Assembly (NCBI RefSeq): GCF_009604385.1 | Contig: NZ_WEGJ01000037.1 | Location: forward strand, 1 to 64,000 | Direction of reading: 5' to 3' | Length of the DNA: 64,000 nucleotides | Origin: Streptomyces smaragdinus | GTDB taxonomy: Bacteria > Actinomycetota > Actinomycetes > Streptomycetales > Streptomycetaceae | In this document: positions 37,601-46,721 of the stretch, piece after piece | Numbering within the stretch: position 1 is the stretch's first letter | How the letters are laid out: every line of letters starts with the position of its first letter | The notes under the pieces: generated by a model | Seen by the model: the letters and a program-made list of their open reading frames with translations, nothing else | Told to the model about the DNA's origin: nothing | The model's database searches: none | Translations under genes and position numbers: made by a program

Positions 37601-39055
37601 ATGAACGCCCAGCCCCGCACCACCCGCAGCAACGCCCTCGTCGTCGGCTCCGGCCCCACCGGACTGCTCCTCGCCGGTGACCTCGCCGCCGCCGGGATCG
37701 AGGTCACGGTCCTGGAGCGCCGCGCCCACAAGATCAGCAACCTCTCCCGCGCCTTCGGCGTCCACGCCCGCACCCTGGAGCAGCTCGACGCCCGCGGCCT
37801 CGCCGACGCCCTGACCGCCACCGGCGGCACCATCACGGGCCTGCAGCTCTTCGGCCGCCTCAGCCTCGACCTGGCGACGATCCCCAGCCGCTACAACTAC
37901 CTCCTGATCACCCCGCAGTACGAGGTGGAGAAGGTCCTCGAGGCCCGCGCCCGCGAGCTGGGCGTCGAGTTCGTGTACGAGGCGGAGGTCACCGGCCTCA
38001 CCCAGGACGCGGACGGCGTGGACGTCGAGATCAACGGGGACGAGACCCGCCGCGCCGCGTACGTCGTCGGCACCGACGGCCACCACAGCGCCGTCCGCGC
38101 CGCCCTCGGCCTGCCCTTCCCCGGCGTCTCCGTCATCAAGTCCCTCTTCCTCGCCGACGTCCGCCTGGACGAGAAGCCCGAGGACGTCCTCACGGTCAAC
38201 GGCGCCGACGACGCGTTCGCGATGATCGCCTCCTTCGGCGACGGCTGGTACCGGGTGATGGGCTGGAACCGCCGCCACGAGGTCCCCGACGACGCCCCCA
38301 TCGACCTCGACGAGATCAAGGAGGTCACCCGCCGCGCCCTGGGCACCGACTACGGCATGCGCGACGCCCGCTGGATCTCCCGGTTCCACAGCGACGAGCG
38401 CCAGGCCCCCGCGTACCGCGACGGCCGCGTCTTCCTCGCCGGCGACGCCGCGCACATCCACTCCCCCGCCGGCGGCCAGGGCATGAACACCGGGCTGCAG
38501 GACGCCGCGAACCTCGGCTGGAAGCTGGCGGGGGTGCTGAACGGCTGGGCGCCGGAGTCCCTCCTCGACACGTACCAGGCCGAGCGGCACCCCGTCGGGA
38601 AGGCCGTGCTGCGCAGCAGCGGCGCCATCGTCCGGATGGCCCGCGCGCAGAGCCGGATGCTGCGTACGGTCCGTACCGTCGCCGCGACCGTCGTCTCCCA
38701 CTCCCGCCCGGCCCAGCACCGGGCGCTGGGCCAGATCACGGGCCTCGGCTACCACTACCCGGCGCCCCACGGCGCCCACAAGCTGGCCGGCCACCGGGCG
38801 CCCGACCTGGTCCTCGCCGACGGGCGGCGGCTCTACGAGGCGCTGCGGGAGGGGAAGTTCGTGCTGGTCAGCGCCGACGGCGCGGGGGCGGCCGAGGGCC
38901 GCGAGGACCGGGTCGTACGGATCGGCCGGCGCGACGAGAACCCGCAGGCGCTGCTCGTCCGCCCCGACGGCTACATCGCCTGGGCCTCCGACGCCCCCGC
39001 CACCGCCGACCTGGAGCGGGCGGTGATGGAGTGGGCCGGGGAGCGGCGGCGGTAG
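37601..39055 (+). CDS. FAD-dependent aromatic monooxygenase
   Basis: This 484-residue group A flavin hydroxylase has the GxGxxG motif VVGSGPTGLLLAGDLAAAG at residues 14-32, the DG motif YVVGTDGHHSAVR near 160 and the GD motif RVFLAGDAAHIHSPAGGQGMNTGLQDAANLGWKLAGVL near 270-305. A thioredoxin-like C-terminal domain follows. Relatives hydroxylate polyketides, phenols or rifampicin. ATG 37601 has GGAGG nine bases upstream. Control by the divergent TetR regulator is likely. Confidence 0.9.
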   Translation: MNAQPRTTRSNALVVGSGPTGLLLAGDLAAAGIEVTVLERRAHKISNLSRAFGVHARTLEQLDARGLADALTATGGTITGLQLFGRLSLDLATIPSRYNYLLITPQYEVEKVLEARARELGVEFVYEAEVTGLTQDADGVDVEINGDETRRAAYVVGTDGHHSAVRAALGLPFPGVSVIKSLFLADVRLDEKPEDVLTVNGADDAFAMIASFGDGWYRVMGWNRRHEVPDDAPIDLDEIKEVTRRALGTDYGMRDARWISRFHSDERQAPAYRDGRVFLAGDAAHIHSPAGGQGMNTGLQDAANLGWKLAGVLNGWAPESLLDTYQAERHPVGKAVLRSSGAIVRMARAQSRMLRTVRTVAATVVSHSRPAQHRALGQITGLGYHYPAPHGAHKLAGHRAPDLVLADGRRLYEALREGKFVLVSADGAGAAEGREDRVVRIGRRDENPQALLVRPDGYIAWASDAPATADLERAVMEWAGERRR

Positions 39056-39075
39056 TCCCGCATACCCTGGCGGTC

Positions 39076-39408
39076 ATGTCCGTCGCCCGGTCCATCGCCC
39101 TGTTCGTCGCCGCCGCTCTCTTCGAGATCGGCGGCGCCTGGCTGGTCTGGCAGGGCGTACGCGAACACCGCGGCTGGGTGTGGATCGGCGCCGGACTGCT
39201 CGCCCTCGGGGTGTACGGGTTCGTCGCGACCCTCCAGCCCGACGCCCAGTTCGGGCGGATCCTCGCCGCGTACGGCGGGGTGTTCGTGGCCGGCTCCCTG
39301 GCCTGGGGGATGGTCGCCGACGGCTACCGGCCGGACCGCTTCGACGTGCTCGGGGCGGTGATCTGCCTGGCGGGGGTGGGCGTGATCATGTACGCGCCGC
39401 GGGGGTGA
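39076..39408 (+). CDS. YnfA/UPF0060 membrane protein
   Basis: This 110-residue protein has four helices and the family pattern FEIGGAWLVWQGVREHRGWVWIGAG, GRILAAYGGVFVAGSLAWGMVADGYRPDRFDVLGAVICLAGVGVIMYAPRG. YnfA proteins belong to the drug/metabolite transporter superfamily and are small multidrug-like exporters. It starts 20 bases after the monooxygenase and may be co-transcribed. Confidence 0.92.
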   Translation: MSVARSIALFVAAALFEIGGAWLVWQGVREHRGWVWIGAGLLALGVYGFVATLQPDAQFGRILAAYGGVFVAGSLAWGMVADGYRPDRFDVLGAVICLAGVGVIMYAPRG

Positions 39409-39412
39409 CGGG

Positions 39413-40189
39413 TCACGGCCACTCCGTCATGACGGGCTCCGCGTCCGCCCCGCGCACCAGGTCCAGGAACGCCGGGGCCGACACCGCCGCCCGCAGCTGC
39501 GCCACCGTGACCGGGGCCGGTGCCTTCGCCGCGACGTCCGGGTTCAGCGCGAGGCGCACCTCGCTACGGCCGTAGCGGAACTCGACGGCCCGTACCGTCA
39601 GCCCGTCGGGGTCGGGGCCGCCGAAGAACTTCGCCCCGATGCCGCCCGGCAGCGTCAGCCGCTCACAGGTGAGCCCCGTCTCCGGGGAGTCCCGGCACGG
39701 CGGCCCGGTCCCCTCCTCGCGCGGGCGCACGTAGAACACCACCGGGAAGGCCCGGTCACCGGCCCGCCCGGTGTACGTGGCCGCCGTCCGCCCGTCCGCC
39801 GTCAGCCGCCCGATCCCGGCGGGCAGCTCCGCGTCCAGGATCCGCGCCGCCTGCGCCTTGAACACCGCCAGCCGCTGCCGCTCGGCGTCCGTCATCGCCA
39901 GATACTCGGCGTCCGGCTCCACGGAGGATTCCGGGACCGCCGACGGGGAAGCCGACGGGAACGCCGAGGAATCCACCGCCACCGTCCCCCGCCCCGGCAG
40001 CACCACCGGCGCCGCGAACCACCCCAGCGCCACCAGCCCCACCGCCCCCGCCGCCATCCCGGCCCGCCCCCGCGCCCGGCGCCGCCGCCCGCGCGCCACG
40101 GCTCCCGGCACCAGGTCGTACGACCCCGGCAGCTCCCGTACCGCCCGCGCCAGCTCGCCCCGTACGAACGCGGCGTCCCGCTCACCCAT
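39413..40189 (-). CDS. Hypothetical membrane-anchored protein (possible anti-sigma partner)
   Basis: This 258-residue protein has a cytosolic Arg-rich N-terminus (VPGAVARGRRRRARGRAG), one membrane helix (MAAGAVGLVALGWFAAPVVLPG) and an extracytoplasmic domain of about 180 residues with two Cys (GPPCRDSPETGLTCERL). It lies 3 bases after a SigE-type ECF sigma gene on the same strand, the usual place for an anti-sigma or sensor protein. No zinc anti-sigma (H-x3-C-x2-C) motif is visible, so that role is inferred from position only. Confidence 0.7.
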   Translation of the reverse strand: MGERDAAFVRGELARAVRELPGSYDLVPGAVARGRRRRARGRAGMAAGAVGLVALGWFAAPVVLPGRGTVAVDSSAFPSASPSAVPESSVEPDAEYLAMTDAERQRLAVFKAQAARILDAELPAGIGRLTADGRTAATYTGRAGDRAFPVVFYVRPREEGTGPPCRDSPETGLTCERLTLPGGIGAKFFGGPDPDGLTVRAVEFRYGRSEVRLALNPDVAAKAPAPVTVAQLRAAVSAPAFLDLVRGADAEPVMTEWP

Positions 40190-40192
40190 CCC

Positions 40193-40726
40193 TCAGCCCT
40201 CCGCCCTGCCACCGCACCGATTCCGGGGCTGCCCCGCGGCCCCCCGGCCGGACCACGAATCCCCCTCCCCCAACTGCTCCCGCAGCCGGCCGAGCGCCCG
40301 CGAACACTGGCTCTTCACCGTCGACGCACTGCACCCCAGCAGCCCCGCCACGGTCTCCACGCTCAGGTCGTCCCAGTACCGCAGCACGACCATCGCCCGC
40401 GCCCGCGGCGGCAGCCCCGCCAGCGCCGCGAGCAGCGTCACCCGCAGCTCCGGCCGCTCCGGGGCGGGCGCCGGGTCGATGCGCCGGTGCGCGAGCAGCG
40501 TCCGCAGCCCGCGCCGCCGCTCCGTGAGGTACAGCCGGGTGAGCACCGTGCACGCGTACGCGTCGACGTTGTCCGCCCTGCTCGCCCGGTGCCAGTACTG
40601 GAACAGCCGCGCCAGGGTGCTCTGCGTCAGGTCGCGCGCGTTCTCCGGGTCGCCGCACAGCAGATACGCCGTCCGGTACAACCGGCGCTGCGCCCCCCGC
40701 GCGTACTCCTCGAAGTCCAGCCCCAT
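40193..40726 (-). CDS. ECF sigma factor, SigE/Sig29 type
   Basis: This 177-residue protein has region 2 (FEEYARGAQRRLYRTAYLLCGDPENARDLTQSTLARLFQYWHR) and region 4 (ALAGLPPRARAMVVLRYWDDLSVETVAGLLGCSASTVKSQCSRALGRLREQL), typical of the actinobacterial SigE-like ECF group. It is followed immediately by a membrane protein gene. The tail after region 4 is Gly/Arg-rich. An Ala/Arg-rich opposite frame is a shadow. Confidence 0.9.
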   Translation of the reverse strand: MGLDFEEYARGAQRRLYRTAYLLCGDPENARDLTQSTLARLFQYWHRASRADNVDAYACTVLTRLYLTERRRGLRTLLAHRRIDPAPAPERPELRVTLLAALAGLPPRARAMVVLRYWDDLSVETVAGLLGCSASTVKSQCSRALGRLREQLGEGDSWSGRGAAGQPRNRCGGRAEG

Positions 40727-40837
40727 CGGCCCTCCCGCCCTCGTCCCACACCCCTGTACGAGCGCGCCGGGGCCGGAAAGGTTGAGCGGAACCCCCGAAC
40801 TATTCTGAGGTCAGAGCCATCGAACAGAGGAGCCCGT

Positions 40838-41596
40838 ATGACCGCCGCCCGCACCGCCGTGATCACCGGAGCCAGCAGCGGCATCGGCGCGGCCACCGCC
40901 CGGCAGCTCGCGGGGGCGGGCTACCGGGTCGTCCTCACCGCCCGCCGCAAGGACCGCGTCGAGACCCTGGCCGCCGAGCTCACCGCGGCCGGCCATCAGG
41001 CGGAGGCCCACGCCCTGGACGTCACGGACCGCGCCGCCGTCGATGCCTTCGCGGCCTCCCTCGACCGCTGCGACGCCCTGGTCAACAACGCCGGCGGCGC
41101 CCTGGGCACGGAGCCGGTCGCGGACGGCGACCCCGCCGACTGGCGCGCGATGTACGAGGTGAACGTCCTCGGCGTGCTGCACATGACGCAGGCCCTGCTC
41201 CCGGCCCTGCGCGCCTCCGGCGACGGCACGGTGCTGATCCTCACGTCGACGGCCGGCCACGGCACGTACGAGGGCGGCGGCGGCTACGTCGCGGCGAAGC
41301 ACGCCGCCCACACCATCGCCACCACCCTCCGCCTGGAGCTGTGCGGCGAGCCGATCCGCGTGATCGAGATCGCCCCCGGCATGGTGAAGACGGAGGGCTT
41401 CGCCCTCACCCGCATGCGCGGCGACGAGACGAAGGCGGACGCGGTCTACGCGGGCGTGAAGTCCCCCCTGACGGCGGACGACATCGCGGACACGATCACC
41501 TGGACCCTGACCCGCCCCTCGCACGTCAACATCGACCTGCTGATCGTCCGCCCCCGCGCCCAGGCGGCGAACCACAAGGTCCACCGGGAGGGCTGA
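40838..41596 (+). CDS. Short-chain dehydrogenase (YdfG-like)
   Basis: This 252-residue classical SDR has VITGASSGIGAATARQLAGAGYRVVLTARR at the N-terminus, LVNNAGG near 85, Ser in LTSTAGHGTYEGGGGYVAAKHA with catalytic Tyr-x3-Lys near 150, and EIAPGMVKTEGF. This is closest to the serine/3-hydroxy acid dehydrogenase group. ATG 40838 follows AGAGGAG. Convergent with rtcB. Confidence 0.9.
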   Translation: MTAARTAVITGASSGIGAATARQLAGAGYRVVLTARRKDRVETLAAELTAAGHQAEAHALDVTDRAAVDAFAASLDRCDALVNNAGGALGTEPVADGDPADWRAMYEVNVLGVLHMTQALLPALRASGDGTVLILTSTAGHGTYEGGGGYVAAKHAAHTIATTLRLELCGEPIRVIEIAPGMVKTEGFALTRMRGDETKADAVYAGVKSPLTADDIADTITWTLTRPSHVNIDLLIVRPRAQAANHKVHREG

Positions 41597-41601
41597 CCAG
41601 C

Positions 41602-42795
41602 TCAGCCCTTCACGCAGACGACCTGCTTGAGCTTGGCGACCACCTCGACGAGATCCCGCTGCTGCTCGATGACCTGCTCGATCGGCTTGTACGCGGCCGG
41701 GATCTCGTCGACCACGCCCGAGTCCTTGCGGCACTCGACGCCCTGCGTCTGCACCTCCAGGTCCTTCGCCGAGAAGCGCTTCTTCGCCTCGTTGCGGCTC
41801 ATCCGGCGACCTGCGCCGTGCGAGGCGGAGTTGAAGGCCGCGGTGTTGCCGAGGCCCTTCACGATGTACGAACCGGTGCCCATGGAGCCCGGGATGATCC
41901 CGTACTCGCCGGAGCCGGCCCGGATCGCGCCCTTGCGGGTGACCAGCAGGTCCATACCGTCGTAGCGCTCCTCCGCCACATAGTTGTGGTGGCAGGAGAT
42001 GACCTGCTCGAACGTGGGCTTCGCCTTCTTGAACTCCTTGCGCACCACGTCCTGCAGCAGCGCCATCATTACCGCGCGGTTGCGCTTGGCGTAGTCCTGC
42101 GCCCAGAACAGGTCGCGGCGGTACGCGGCCATCTCGGGGGTGTCCGAGACGAACACCGCGAGGTCGCGGTCGACGAGGTCCTGGTTGTGCGGGAGGGCCC
42201 GGGCGACACCGATGTGGTGGTCCGCGAGCTCCTTGCCGATGTTGCGCGAACCGGAGTGCAGCATCAGCCACACCGAACCGGTCGTATCGGTGCATACCTC
42301 TACGAAGTGGTTCCCCGAGCCCAGCGTCCCCATCTGCTGTCCCGCCCGCTCACGCCGCGCGTGTACGTCCTCCGCGAGCGCGTCGAAGCCGCCCCAGAAG
42401 CCGTCCCACCCGGCCGCCGGCATCCCGTACAGATCCGACGGGTCGACCGGCTCGCGGTGCATCCCCCGCCCCACCGGAATCGCCTGCTCGATCCGCGACC
42501 GCAGCTTCGACAGATCCCCCGGCAGATCGTTCGCCGTCAGCGACGTCCGGACCGCGGACATCCCGCAGCCGATGTCGACGCCGACCGCCGCCGGGCAGAC
42601 CGCGCCGTGCATGGCGATCACGGAGCCGACCGTGGCGCCCTTGCCGTAGTGGACGTCGGGCATCACGGCGAGGCCCTTGATCCACGGCAGGGTCGCGGTG
42701 TTCTGCAGCTGGCGCAGGGCGCCCTCGTCCACGGTGGCCGGGTCGGTCCACATCCGGATCGGCACCTTCGCGCCGGGGACTTCGGTGTACGACAT
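41602..42795 (-). CDS. rtcB: RtcB-family RNA ligase
   Basis: This 397-residue GTP- and Mn-dependent ligase joins 2',3'-cyclic phosphate or 3'-phosphate to 5'-OH ends in tRNA splicing or RNA repair. Seen: PDVHYGKGATVGSVIAM, VGVDIGCGMSAVRTSL (metal Cys), GSGNHFVEV, LMLHSGSRNIG, ISCHHNYV and SASHGAGRRMSR containing the guanylylated His. No RtcA cyclase or RtcR is next to it. The ATG at 42795 is the first residue of the conserved protein; the open frame runs far upstream without sense. Confidence 0.95.
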   Translation of the reverse strand: MSYTEVPGAKVPIRMWTDPATVDEGALRQLQNTATLPWIKGLAVMPDVHYGKGATVGSVIAMHGAVCPAAVGVDIGCGMSAVRTSLTANDLPGDLSKLRSRIEQAIPVGRGMHREPVDPSDLYGMPAAGWDGFWGGFDALAEDVHARRERAGQQMGTLGSGNHFVEVCTDTTGSVWLMLHSGSRNIGKELADHHIGVARALPHNQDLVDRDLAVFVSDTPEMAAYRRDLFWAQDYAKRNRAVMMALLQDVVRKEFKKAKPTFEQVISCHHNYVAEERYDGMDLLVTRKGAIRAGSGEYGIIPGSMGTGSYIVKGLGNTAAFNSASHGAGRRMSRNEAKKRFSAKDLEVQTQGVECRKDSGVVDEIPAAYKPIEQVIEQQRDLVEVVAKLKQVVCVKG

Positions 42796-43014
42796 GTCTC
42801 CCCCAGTAGGCCCGAATGGTCGTCGGGCCGATAAAATCGGTGATTCAGAAGAAAACGGAAATACGCCGCCAGATCGCCCGAGTTCGGATACCCGAAGGGC
42901 GCGAGCGGCAACACGTGCGATAAACATTGTGGGCATCGGCCGCCTCTCGGCGGCAACATGATTTCCCGGCGTCCGGGTCGCTCCCGGACACCGACCGCGA
43001 TGGAAGGAGCGCCC

Positions 43015-43836
43015 GTGCGGCGAGGGGTGTACGTGCCGGGGGTGGCGGCGGTGGCCGTCCTGGCTGTCGCGCTGACCGGCTGCACCGGGTCGGACGGCGA
43101 GGATCTCGGGCTGGACGCCAAGACGAGCGGCGCGTCCTCGTCCTCGACCGTGCCGTCCGGGAAGTACCGCTCGCTGCCCGAGCCCTGCGTGGCCGTCGAA
43201 CGGAACCGGCTGCTGTCGCTGCTGCCGAAGCCGGCGGCGGACGACGGGTCGGACACCAAGAACTCCGCGTCGAGCAAGGCCCGCGAGGAGGCCCTCCTCG
43301 GCGGCGAGCCCGCGCTGACCTTCGACACCGACCGCCGGGTGGGCTGCACCTGGCAGCGGGCGTCGGTGGACGGCAGCCGCCGGCTGCGTATCGACTTCGA
43401 ACGGGTCGTCAGCTACGACCCCGAGGTCAGCGACGACGTACGCGCCACCCAGGTCTTCCAGCGCAAGGCGCAGGAGCACGGCGTCCTGGCCCGCGACCTC
43501 CCGGACGAGGGCGGCACGTCCCCGCAGACGGAGGAGTCCTCCCCGGCCGCGACGCCGCCGGGCGGCGGGACCGGCAGCCCGGCCGCGGACGCGGAGCTGC
43601 TGGCGCCGCGGGTGCTGGAGGAGCCGGGCGACGAGGCGTTCCTGGACGAGCGCGTGGGCTCGGCCGACGCGGGGGTCCGCAGGGACGTGACCGTGATTTT
43701 CCGCACGGCGAACGTGGTCGTGACGGTGGAGTACGGGCAGTCGACGAACGACCCGACGCTGCTCCCGGACGCCGCTGAGCTGCAGGGAAAGGCCCAGGAG
43801 CTGGCCCGCTCGCTGGCCGGGCGGTTCAGCGGCTGA
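43015..43836 (+). CDS. DUF3558 lipoprotein
   Basis: This 273-residue lipoprotein has a signal peptide and lipobox ALTGC (Cys 23). The secreted part has YRSLPEPCVAVERNRLLSLLP, VGCTWQRA and the final TVIFRTANVVVTVEYGQSTNDP, the DUF3558 pattern with a conserved Cys pair. The linker in the middle is Ser/Pro/Gly-rich. GTG 43015 follows AAGGAG. It precedes a paralogue on the same strand; the function of the family is unknown. Confidence 0.83.
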   Translation: MRRGVYVPGVAAVAVLAVALTGCTGSDGEDLGLDAKTSGASSSSTVPSGKYRSLPEPCVAVERNRLLSLLPKPAADDGSDTKNSASSKAREEALLGGEPALTFDTDRRVGCTWQRASVDGSRRLRIDFERVVSYDPEVSDDVRATQVFQRKAQEHGVLARDLPDEGGTSPQTEESSPAATPPGGGTGSPAADAELLAPRVLEEPGDEAFLDERVGSADAGVRRDVTVIFRTANVVVTVEYGQSTNDPTLLPDAAELQGKAQELARSLAGRFSG

Positions 43837-43908
43837 AGCGGCCCGCCGCCGCGGCGGGGGCGGTACGCTCGCTGATCGCACGCTCTCCCACAAGGTAAGC
43901 GAAGGATC

Positions 43909-44598
43909 ATGCTCCGTTCTGCTCCCATACGTGGTCTGGCCGCCGGCCTGGCCCTGCCCCTCGTCCTGCTCGCCTCGGGCTGCTCCAGCCTGCTCGGCGA
44001 GAAGGACGACAGCAGCAAGGACTCCTCGCCCTCCGCCGAGGCGGAGGCGAAGCCGACGGTGAAGCCGGCGAAGTTCGCCGAGCTGCCGAGCGCCTGCAAG
44101 ACGGTTCCGGCGGCGACGGTCAAGGACCTGGTGAAGAAGGTCAAGAAGACCGCCGGTACGTCGGTGAAGTCGGCGGACACCTCGCTGCGCGGCGGCTGTG
44201 TCTGGAGCGGGCTGGACGGCTACTCGTTCAAGTACCTCGACGTGACGCTGCAGCGGCTGGAGTCCGAGGTGTCGCTGGGCACGGGCGAGAAGCGGGCGGA
44301 GAAGGCGTTCGAGCGGGCGCTGAAGGCCGAGGAGTCCCTGGAGGGCGCCACCGGCATGGTTACGGACAAGCTCGCGGATCTGGGCGACCAGGCGACGGCG
44401 ATGAGCTTCACCCAGACCAAGAGCAAGCAGAAGTACATCCATCAGACGGTGCTGGTCCGGGTCGCGAACGTGGTGGTGACGGTGCATTACCAGGGCGCCG
44501 GGTTCGCCGGGACGAAGCCGCCGAAGGCCGCGGACATCGCCAAGGGCGCGCGGACGGCGGCGACGGCGGTCGTGAAGGCGGTCGAGTCGGCGGGCTGA
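43909..44598 (+). CDS. DUF3558 lipoprotein (paralogue)
   Basis: This 229-residue lipoprotein has lipobox LLASGC (Cys 25), a charged linker, then FAELPSACKTVPAATVKDLVKKV, GGCVWSGLDGYSFKYLDVTLQRL and the C-terminal HQTVLVRVANVVVTVHYQGAGF. It shares the paired Cys and the RxANVVVTVxY ending with its neighbour 73 bases upstream, so the two probably arose by tandem duplication. Both are probably outer-surface proteins of unknown role. Confidence 0.83.
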   Translation: MLRSAPIRGLAAGLALPLVLLASGCSSLLGEKDDSSKDSSPSAEAEAKPTVKPAKFAELPSACKTVPAATVKDLVKKVKKTAGTSVKSADTSLRGGCVWSGLDGYSFKYLDVTLQRLESEVSLGTGEKRAEKAFERALKAEESLEGATGMVTDKLADLGDQATAMSFTQTKSKQKYIHQTVLVRVANVVVTVHYQGAGFAGTKPPKAADIAKGARTAATAVVKAVESAG

Positions 44599-44749
44599 TC
44601 GTCCGCGACCCTCGAATATTTCGGGCAACCGCCCCACACCCGTGCGATTGTTTCGCTAGGCTGTTCGATTCGCCTCCGTGATCTCGTCCTCGTGTGCGAG
44701 GCTGTCCCCCGCAACTCGCAGACTCAGGCGAACCGGAAGGGATCATCGG

Positions 44750-46039
44750 GTGGCCGGCATCCAGCTCAACCGGACGCATCGCGCGCTCATCGGCATCGTG
44801 GTGCTCGGCGCCGTGGTGATCGCGGCGATCGGTTTCGCCGGTTCGTACGCGGCGGTGCGCGAGCTGGCCGAGGAAAAGGGCTTCGGCAAGTTCGCGCTGT
44901 TCTTCCCGATCGGCATCGACGCCGGCATCCTCGTCCTGCTCGCGCTGGACCTGCTGCTGACGTGGATCCGTATCCCGTTCCCGCTGCTGCGCCAGTCGGC
45001 GTGGCTGCTCACCGCGGCGACCATCGCCTTCAACGGCGCCACCGCCTGGCCGGACCCCCTCGGGGTCGGGATGCACGCGATCATCCCGATCCTGTTCGTG
45101 GTGTCGATCGAGGCGGCGCGGCACGCGATCGGCCGGATCGCGGACATCACGGCCGACAAGTACATGGAGGGCGTGCGCATCTCGCGCTGGCTGCTCGCCT
45201 TCCCGTCGACGTTCAAGCTGTGGCGCCGGATGAAGCTGTGGGAGCTGCGGTCGTACGACGAGGTGATCCGCCTCGAGCAGGACCGCCTGGTCTACAAGGC
45301 GCGGCTGCGGGCCCGTTACGGGCGCGCCTGGCGGCGCAAGGCGCCGATCGAGGCCGTGATGCCGCTGAAGCTGGCGCGCTACGGCGTCCCCCTCGCCCAG
45401 ACGGCGCCGCAGGGGCTGGCGGCGGCGGGCATCAAGACCCCGGCCCCGCAGCTGGAGGTCACCCGTGAGGCCCGTGTCCCGGAGCCCCGGCGGACGCAGG
45501 AGCACCAGCGGGTCGCCGAGCCGGTGGCGTACGCGGAGCCGGTGGCCTTCGCGGAATACCCCGAGCCCGTGGCATACCAGGAGCCCGTGGCGTACGCCGA
45601 GGACCCCGAGGCCTACGACCCCGTCCCCGTCGACGCCGTGGCCGCCGCGGGCCGCCGCGCGCTGAGCAACGGCGGCCGGGTCAACGGCAACCGCCCCACC
45701 GTCCCCCAGTTCATGGCACCCCCGCCGCTGCCCGAGCCCGAGCCGGAGCCGCGGTACGAGCCCCGGTACGAGCCGCCGTCGTACGAGGAGCTGTCCGACG
45801 AGGACGGCGGCGACATCCGGGGGTCGCTCCCGGAGGACGTCCCGATAGAGGACGCGTACTACGGCGCCTTCCTCAACTGCCTCGGCGAGAAGGGTGACTT
45901 CCCCACCGCCCGCCAGTTCGCGCTCTACCTCCAGGACCACTACGGCGTCTCGAACGCCGCCGGCGGCCCCCTCAGCGAGACGATGCTCCGCGACCACGTC
46001 CGCGAGTTCCGCCAGCGTTACCGCCTGGAGACGCAGTGA
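44750..46039 (+). CDS. DUF2637 membrane protein with repeat-rich C-terminal tail
   Basis: This 429-residue protein has four helices in the first ~130 residues: ALIGIVVLGAVVIAAIGFAGSYAAVRELA, FFPIGIDAGILVLLALDLLLTW, SAWLLTAATIAFNGATAW and HAIIPILFVVSIEAARHAI. This DUF2637 domain is shared with plasmid spread (Spd) proteins and chromosomal paralogues. A charged linker, imperfect EPVAYAEP/EPVAF/EPVAY repeats (about 260-290), a Pro/Glu segment and a folded C-terminal domain (FLNCLGEKGDFPTARQFALYLQDHYGV) follow. GTG 44750 is preceded by GGAAGGG. Confidence 0.85.
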   Translation: MAGIQLNRTHRALIGIVVLGAVVIAAIGFAGSYAAVRELAEEKGFGKFALFFPIGIDAGILVLLALDLLLTWIRIPFPLLRQSAWLLTAATIAFNGATAWPDPLGVGMHAIIPILFVVSIEAARHAIGRIADITADKYMEGVRISRWLLAFPSTFKLWRRMKLWELRSYDEVIRLEQDRLVYKARLRARYGRAWRRKAPIEAVMPLKLARYGVPLAQTAPQGLAAAGIKTPAPQLEVTREARVPEPRRTQEHQRVAEPVAYAEPVAFAEYPEPVAYQEPVAYAEDPEAYDPVPVDAVAAAGRRALSNGGRVNGNRPTVPQFMAPPPLPEPEPEPRYEPRYEPPSYEELSDEDGGDIRGSLPEDVPIEDAYYGAFLNCLGEKGDFPTARQFALYLQDHYGVSNAAGGPLSETMLRDHVREFRQRYRLETQ

Positions 46040-46070
46040 GCACGCGGTAACCACCCCGTACGCTGCCCCC

Positions 46071-46718
46071 GTGACCGACTACGACGTACTGCGCGTCTTC
46101 TGCGCCCCCGGCGGCGCACACGGCAACGAACTCGGTGTCGTACGCGAGGGCTCCCTCCTCCCCTCCCGGGAGGAGCGCCAGGAGTTCGCCGCGAAACTCG
46201 GCTTCAGCGAGACCGTGTTCGTCGACGACCCCGAGCGCGGCGTCATCGACATCTACACGCCCACCCTCCGCCTCCCCTTCGCCGGCCACCCCTGCGTCGG
46301 CACCGGCTGGCTGCTCGACGTCCCCGAACTCGTCACCCCCGCCGGCCCGGTGGGCGTACGCGACGACGGCGAGTTCACGTGGATCGAGGCCCACGCCGAC
46401 TGGGCACCCCCGCGGACGCTGCGCCAGTACGCCTCGGCGGCCGAGGTGGACGCCCTGGACGTCCCCCCGCCCGGCGAGTGGGTGTACGCCTGGGCGTGGG
46501 CGGACGAGGCCGCGGGCCGGATCAGGGCACGGGCCTTCCCCGGCCGTGACGACGGCATCCGCGAGGACGAGGCGACGGGTGCGGCGGCGCTGCTGCTGAC
46601 GGCGCGGCTGGGCCGGGCGCTGAACATCACGCAGGGCCGCGGGTCGCAGCTGCTGACGGCCCCGCAGCCGTACGGCCTGGTGGAGGTCGGCGGCCGCGTA
46701 CGGCTCATGCGGGGCTGA
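46071..46718 (+). CDS. PhzF-family isomerase-like protein
   Basis: This 215-residue protein has the PhzF fold signatures VFCAPGGAHGNELGVV, LGFSETVFVDDPERGVIDIYTPTLRLPFAGHPCVGTGWLL and DDGIREDEATGAAALLLTARLGRALNITQGRGSQL. It is shorter than PhzF (about 278 residues), so it may lack one strand of the second half. Reaction unknown; PhzF itself isomerises a phenazine precursor. GTG start. Confidence 0.83.
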   Translation: MTDYDVLRVFCAPGGAHGNELGVVREGSLLPSREERQEFAAKLGFSETVFVDDPERGVIDIYTPTLRLPFAGHPCVGTGWLLDVPELVTPAGPVGVRDDGEFTWIEAHADWAPPRTLRQYASAAEVDALDVPPPGEWVYAWAWADEAAGRIRARAFPGRDDGIREDEATGAAALLLTARLGRALNITQGRGSQLLTAPQPYGLVEVGGRVRLMRG

Positions 46719-46721
46719 CCC

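Noticed and set aside
42796..43014. Possible structured RNA leader of rtcB or the lipoprotein gene
   Set aside because: Only short hairpins (such as TTCGG-ATAC-CCGAA) are visible; nothing resembles a known riboswitch or tRNA-like fold.
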